Positions 58,287 through 64,000 of a DNA stretch of 64,000 bases are shown in pieces. Position 1 is the first letter of the stretch. Each line of letters starts with the position of its first letter. A program made the translations under genes and the position numbers. Source of the stretch: Mytilisepta virgata (lineage: Eukaryota; Mollusca; Bivalvia; Mytilida; Mytilidae); assembly GCA_028015205.1 (NCBI GenBank), contig CM051511.1, positions 33,720,001 through 33,784,000 on the forward strand, given 5' to 3'. Below the pieces are notes generated by a model. That model was not told the origin of the DNA. It made no database searches and saw only the letters and a list, made by a program, of their open reading frames with translations.

Positions 58287-59169
58287 CTAAAATGAATTTC
58301 ATTTACAAGTTTAAGTTCATGTTTTAAAAAATCAGTTTCCAATGAAACTGTATTAAAAACATTTCACATTTAAACCAAAAGTCTTTTTCCTGCTTTTTTA
58401 TTGTTCACATATGTATATACACGTCACGATCACCCTAGTTTATTTCCATTTTCAAAACACAACAATCTTTAATGTTTTCAAATCCTGTCCTTGAAAAAAA
58501 CGAATATCTACGTGTTGCCGTCTTAAACTTTAAAGTCTTCAAGACTTGCTCTGGGTTTCAAAGAGTCAACACCTTTTTATTTTTTTATTTTTTCGACCAT
58601 ATTGGTCGAAACGTTGAGTATTTTTAACTTTTTAGTTCGTTGTTGTTTTTTTACGATTTTATATTTGGTTTTGTTCGACTTGTGTATTTCATACATTTTA
58701 GTCGTTTTACGCCCCTTTTGACAGCTCACCATTTCAGTTTATTTTTCTTGTCTATTAATAAAATAAATGCTTATTAATTGGTATGGCTTTTTAGATTTCA
58801 TTTAATTTGTTTATTATTCATTAAATCATTTATTTATTTATTTATACTCATACATATCTCTCTTATGCATAGCATTTGATAATGGTAAATATTCTCATTA
58901 TTCTGTTTTATTTAAATAACACAAGCATGTGATTCGTTTAAATATTATTTCATTTGTTTATTCAATTCCTGTTTATTTCATACGAATTCTGCTAAATTTA
59001 TTGTTTTATTCTTATTACTTTTTTATATAATATGAATTTATTAATAGGATGTGCATACAAGTCGGATGTATTTTTATTATTTAACGTCCAGTGGTAACCA
59101 TTAGGTGAATATCAGGCCATGAACATGTTGATATGATATAATATGATCCCTGCTTTGTAGTAAACAGAA
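58287..59169. other. AT-rich spacer upstream of exon 1
   Basis: It includes 'tttatttatttattt'-type simple sequence. A promoter for the EGF-Hint gene may be here or further upstream, but no clear one was seen. Confidence 0.4.
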
Positions 59170-59490
59170 ATGCCTAGCCGGATATGTAACGTGCTAGCTC
59201 ACGAGGTAGCTGCCTACAGTACGATATATCACGCCAATCGAACAGATTATACTGACTCATCCGAGCCGACCAAGCCCTTTGCTCTTACTCCAAAATGCCG
59301 TGTGCTTGGTGGAGAAGCAGCAAATGCAATTTTTCATATCTTTGGTTTGACCAGGCAGGAGATCGAAACCACGACCTTCAACATTCGAGGCGACGTTATC
59401 ACGATATCACTGAGACAAAAGTTTTTGGCGTTTTCATCAAAAGAATGAGGCCGACGTTAGCTTTGGCGTCATATATGCTTGTCAGTTCTG
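59170..59490 (-). mobile_element. tRNA-derived SINE
   Basis: On the minus strand an A-box-like 'ctcagtgatatcgtgat' (59398-59414) precedes a B-box-like 'ggtttcgatctcc' (59358-59370), the internal RNA polymerase III promoter layout. The body 'gctgcttctccaccaagcac' downstream fits known mollusc SINEs as I recall them. The plus-strand frame through it is not a gene. Confidence 0.65.
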
Positions 59491-60004
59491 GTTGAAACCA
59501 TACCAAGTGGACTTTAATTTTTTAAGGCGCATCATTACTATTAAAGCTGGTTATATGTAATTAACGATATAATGTTCTTTACCAGTCTCAGTCGGTGGAT
59601 TTCATCTACGCAATATTGTATTACATCTGAACACTTTTGTCATTACATTTGCCCACCTTTTTTCACTTAACCTGCGCGCCTTTTTAATGCAACTGTATCG
59701 AAATGACATTTTACATGATGGTTCAGAAGTGTACACATGTAAAAGAATTCCAGTAGCACTAAAATCCAAGTACAATCTAGTTAAATTTGGGATAAACATG
59801 GATCTATAAATCCGTTGGGGCTCAACGGCGTTGACGTAGTGTGCTCTATATGATTCATCCCCCGAATTTTTATGTGCAGATGTAAGAAAAAATTTTACAT
59901 TTTACTTGGGTCAATTTGCCTAGGGATAAATTTTACTTAGGTCAATTTGCCAATAGTATCAGTTGGGTTGCGGTTGGGACGAATGGACAACGGACTTGGA
60001 ATGA
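59491..60004. other. Spacer, little recognised
   Basis: A fragment 'gacattttacatgatggttcag' near 59703 also occurs near 55455, written here only in part. No other feature is seen. Confidence 0.4.
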
Positions 60005-60140
60005 AATTAACAATCCAAAGATACTAATATTAGATATAGTAAATTTATACTATGCTGTATACGACACATTTCAAGGAGTTACCTCTCATCAGCAGCATTA
60101 AAACCGAAACATGTGGAAGACCAAAAACCAAACTTATGTT

Positions 60141-61693
60141 AAACAAGAAGTACTCATAACCAAAAATACCGAAATAGGAAGCCAAATTTCAGCTAAGGAG
60201 ATCTACCATGTGCAATACAAGGAATGAACCCTTAGTATTTCTATTATTTTTGAATTTTGCTAAATACTGGTAATTTCTGTAACAAATCAATGAATAATCA
60301 TGTCAGACAAGACAATGAATTGACCAAATGTTTGACGAATCGGACTTGGAACGAATTGACTTGCATCCCACTCGAATCTGCTCTTCAAAATTTATTTGCA
60401 TTGTGAACAACTAACGAATCGTAGTTCGAAATATTATACGCATCAAATAATTGCAAAAAAACGTTTTCACAGCTTTCCCAGGTTTAGTTATATAATTATA
60501 TAATTCAATAAGAATAAAATCCCAGACAAAAAATACAAATAACAAACAAAAATTGAGGTTTAAATCCTATGCTACAGCAAATGGAGTATTTCGTGAACCA
60601 GTGCAAATATTTTTTGCCATTTTCAACTTCTTATATTAATGGATGCATGTAAAAAATCTAAATTATACAGGCAATATACTCACGACTTCCTGAACCATTT
60701 ATCAGTAGATTATTCGCTAGCATGGCCTTGACAAATAATGACTTTTGGAATATTTAAAGATAAGAATACTATAACATGTTGAACGAGAAATTTACATAGA
60801 AAAGTCAAACGTTCTCTTCTCTAACAAAGGGACAAAAAAGAAATATAAAGACAATGTTTTTAGTAGTTGTTGTTGTTGCAGTACAAGCCAGTCATTTAAA
60901 GAACTATAGCATCCGCATCCGGTACGTCAAAGTATCTAAAAAAATGAGAGTTACATGCAAATCCAATGCTTTTAAAAAAAAAAACTGCACACGGCATGAA
61001 TTCCATATAAAAACTATAAAAAGACATCAGAAATATGTCTATTTGAGTGGACAGTTTTTAAAAGATGTCATAATCTTCAGGTAAATATTGTCAATTGCAT
61101 ATTATTTTAAGGTGAGAATAAACAGTTTTTATATGGAATGCATGCCGTGTGCAGTTTTGCTAAAAGCATTGGATTTACATGCACCTCCCTTTTTTTGTAC
61201 AGATACGTCGACGTATCGGATGCGGATGCAATACTACTTTAAATCACTGACTTCTAATAGTAATACTTGTAGTGGTATTTGTACTAATAGCAGTGGTACA
61301 AACAATGTAATAGTAGTAGTAGTGAAAGTAGTAAAAATAGTAATACTAGTAGTAGATAAAGGTCATAACAAAGGTACCGTACTCCAAGGTGCATTTGATA
61401 GGGGAAACTCTACAAACACCGTCAAAACCGAAAAGAAGCTGGATGTACATGTATTGGTATTAGTGCCGTAAATTGGTTTATTTTGGCTGTGGTTATATTT
61501 TGGTTATTTGGGACCTGTTGCAAATATGCCAAAATATATACTTTTAAGAACAAAAGATGTTAAAATTACAAATTTTGGAACGCTTCTGATATTTGGGGAT
61601 CATTTCTATAGTCACATGGACATTTTGGGGCATTTTTTTTCTTTAATGGCGTGATTTCCTTTTGCTCCTATAAGAAATGTTCTGCTTAAAGGG
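60141..61693 (+). repeat. 1.55-kb direct duplication, copy 1
   Basis: It begins 'aaacaagaagtactcataac' and repeats at 61695 with few differences. It contains a foldback (arms 60909-61010 and 61129-61230) and a GTA/AGT-rich region near 61260-61360. The frames here recur in copy 2 with small changes, and no domain supports them as genes. Confidence 0.88.
60909..61230. repeat. Foldback with ~100-bp arms
   Basis: 'gcatccgcatccg' at the left edge and 'cggatgcggatgc' at the right edge bound arms that match over most of their length. The ~118-bp centre is a potential loop. The second copy is at 62465-62783. Confidence 0.8.
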
Positions 61694-61694
61694 T

Positions 61695-63247
61695 AAACAA
61701 GAAGTACTCATAACCAAAAATACCGAAATAGGAAGCCAAATTTCAGCTAAGGAGATCTACCATGTGCAATACAAGGAATGAACCTTTAGTATTTCTATTA
61801 TTTTTGAATTTTGCTAAATACTGGTAATTTCTGTAACAAATAAATGAATAATCATGTCAGACAAGACAATGAATTGACCAAATGTTCGACGAATCGGACT
61901 TGGAACGAATTGACTTGCATCCCACTCGAATCTGCTCTTCAAAATTTATTTGCATTGTGAACAACTAACAAATCGTAGTTCGAAATATTATACGCATCAA
62001 ATAATTGCAAAAAAAACGTTTTTACAGCTTTCCCAGGTTTAGTTAATGATTATATAATTCAATAAGAATAAAATCCCAGACAAAAAAATACAAATAACAA
62101 ACAAAAATTGAGGTTGAAATCCTATGCTACAGCAAATGGAGTATTTCGTGAACCAGTGCAACTATTTTTTTGCCATTTTCAACTTCTTATATTAATGAAT
62201 GCATGTAAAAAATCTAAATTATACGGGCAATATACTCACGACTTCCTGAACCATTTATCAGTAGATTATTCGCTAGCATGGCCTTGACAAATAATGACTT
62301 TTGGAATATTTAAAGATAAGAATACTATAACATGTTGAACGAGAAATTTACATAGAAAAGTCAAACGTTCTCTTCTCTAACAAAGGGACAAAAAAGAAAT
62401 ATAAAGACAATGTTTTTAGTAGTTGTTGTTGTTGCAGTACAAGCCAGTCATTTAAAGAACTATAGCATCCGCATCCGGTACGTCAAAGTATCTAAAAAAA
62501 TGAGAGTTACATGCAAATCCAATGCTTTTAAAAAAAAACTGCACACGGCATGAATTCCATATAAAAACTATAAAAAGACATCAGAAATATGTCTATTTGA
62601 GTGGACAGTTTTTAAAAGATGTCATAATCTTCAGGTAAATATTGTCAATTGCATATTATTTTAAGGTGAGAATAAACAGTTTTTATATGGAATGCATGCC
62701 GTGTGCAGTTTTGTTAAAAGCATTGGATTTACATGTACCTCTCTTTTTTGGTACAGATACGTCGACGTATCGGATGCGGATGCAATACTACTTTAAATCA
62801 CTGACTTCTAATAGTAATACTTGTAGTGGTATTTGTACTAATAGCAGTGGTACAAACAATGTAATAGTAGTAGTAGTGAAAGTAGTAAAAATAGTAATAC
62901 TAGTAGTAGATAAAGGTCATAACAAAGGTACCGTACTCCAAGGTGCATTTGATAGGGGAAACTCTACAAACACCGACAAAACCGAAAAGAAGCTGGATGT
63001 ACATGTATTGGTATGAGTACCGTAAATTGGTTTATTTTGGCTGTGGTTATATTTTGGTTATATGGGACTTGTTGCAAATATGCCAAAATATATACTTTTA
63101 AGAACAAAAGATGTTACAATTACAAATTGTTGAACGCTTCTGAGATTTGGGGGTCATTTCCATAGTCACATGGACATTTTGGGACATTTTTTTTCTTTAA
63201 TGGCGTGATTTCCTTTTGCTTCTATAAGAAATGTTCTGCTTAAAGTA
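61695..63247 (+). repeat. 1.55-kb direct duplication, copy 2
   Basis: It is nearly identical to copy 1. The foldback arms are at 62465-62564 and 62683-62783. Small indels in A-runs and a few substitutions separate the copies. Confidence 0.88.
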
Positions 63248-64000
63248 CAGACTTCTAGTAGGTACATGTATGATTAGAAATCTAAATGTTCCATCTTTAA
63301 AATATACATATGGTATGCCTGAAATGTTTAGTATATAGGACCGTAAAAGGGCAAAAATGTCCCCTTACCCAATAAAACTATGTTGAAAATACGTAATTGT
63401 TTCCTTTAACATTCACCATTTACCGCATACGGCAAACATGTGACTCAAAAATTAAAAATCTACAAAATCTATTGATTTAGGTTAATAAAAAAAAAACATG
63501 TCCACAGTTCATTTCATAAACCGGTATAGAGAGGAGAAATTATTTCAAATTTTTTCATGATTTTTATCTGACATTACGGCAACATTGACTTTCCAAGCTG
63601 AGACACTTTTGCTTTGGGCTGTTAAACCGATAAATTTTATTCTATTTTTAATCCTCACGCTACTACAAGTATGCTTATCCCCCCCGTCCAGATGGAATAA
63701 AATGTAAATAGAAAGCAACTTTTACAGTCTCATTTATTACCAAAAGCTTCTTCCTTGCTCAGTATGGCAGTAGACCTTATTTAAAATAATGATTTCAAAA
63801 AATCGTAAAGATGTATGTTTAAAGAAAAAAGTAAACGGTCAGCTATTAGTCCCCTAATACCTGAGATCAATATTAGTTAAAGGACGGGCATGACGTTTCT
63901 ACTTCGTAGTAGCCTTGACGATTACATTGCGTACATGTAGTTTCTAAACAGAATCTGCTGCGTCGAGTTCGACATAATAGCGGTTAATTGATTCATCTAA
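63248..64000. other. AT-rich spacer, nothing recognised
   Basis: No gene, RNA or repeat was recognised. Confidence 0.4.

Noticed and set aside
59170..59448. 92-codon plus-strand frame
   Set aside because: It is antisense to a tRNA-like SINE.
61088..61471. 127-codon frame repeated at 62642-63016
   Set aside because: It lies across a foldback arm and a GTA-rich repeat inside a duplicated block, with no recognisable domain.

Overview
The window looks like AT-rich nuclear DNA from a lophotrochozoan animal, most likely a bivalve mollusc of the mussel type. The reasons are genes split by GT-AG introns, dense nested retroelements and MITEs, a mollusc-style tRNA-derived SINE, and a hedgehog-type Hint domain. 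No bacterial gene organisation is present. The host gene content is low: one multi-exon gene can be supported, and most of the rest is mobile or repetitive DNA.

Layout. 1-5.3 kb: repeat fragments and a piece of LINE. 5.3-16.6 kb: a complete 11,250-bp Ty3/gypsy LTR retrotransposon. Its 1,427-bp LTRs are the same length and look identical, it has a 4-bp GTAT target duplication, a tRNA-Leu primer site, gag, pol in the -1 frame, and a third sense ORF coding for a C2H2 zinc-finger protein. It sits inside a ~330-bp repeat that itself interrupts a LINE, so three insertions are nested. 16.9-20.5 kb: the other part of that LINE and a second decayed LINE copy. 22.1-29.2 kb: an almost identical 2.31-kb unit in three head-to-tail copies, with hairpins and nuclear-receptor-like half-sites. 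29.2-38.4 kb: AT-rich sequence with several short repeat families.

38.5-58.3 kb, minus strand: the host gene. Nine coding exons with good splice sites and matching phases give one frame of 1,779 nt (592 residues). The order is a signal-like start, a small Cys-containing segment, EGF-like, a Cys-rich module, EGF-like, EGF-like, a second Cys-rich module, and a C-terminal hedgehog-type Hint domain. No Hedge signalling domain is seen. In an ungapped alignment to Drosophila Hedgehog the nucleophilic Cys and catalytic His are kept, but the Asp needed for cholesterol transfer is His and the second Cys is Ser. This gene is the most interesting object in the window. Its introns carry an element with 288-bp repeats, a minisatellite, a TA-flanked MITE and retroelement scraps.

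58.3-64 kb: a tRNA-like SINE and a 1.55-kb direct duplication, each copy holding a ~100-bp-arm foldback. The gypsy genes work as a retrotransposition set (Gag particle; protease, reverse transcriptase, RNase H and integrase; unknown zinc-finger protein). The EGF-Hint gene is probably a secreted protein that cuts itself; its partner and fate are unknown. All statements rest on reading by eye; no database search was run.
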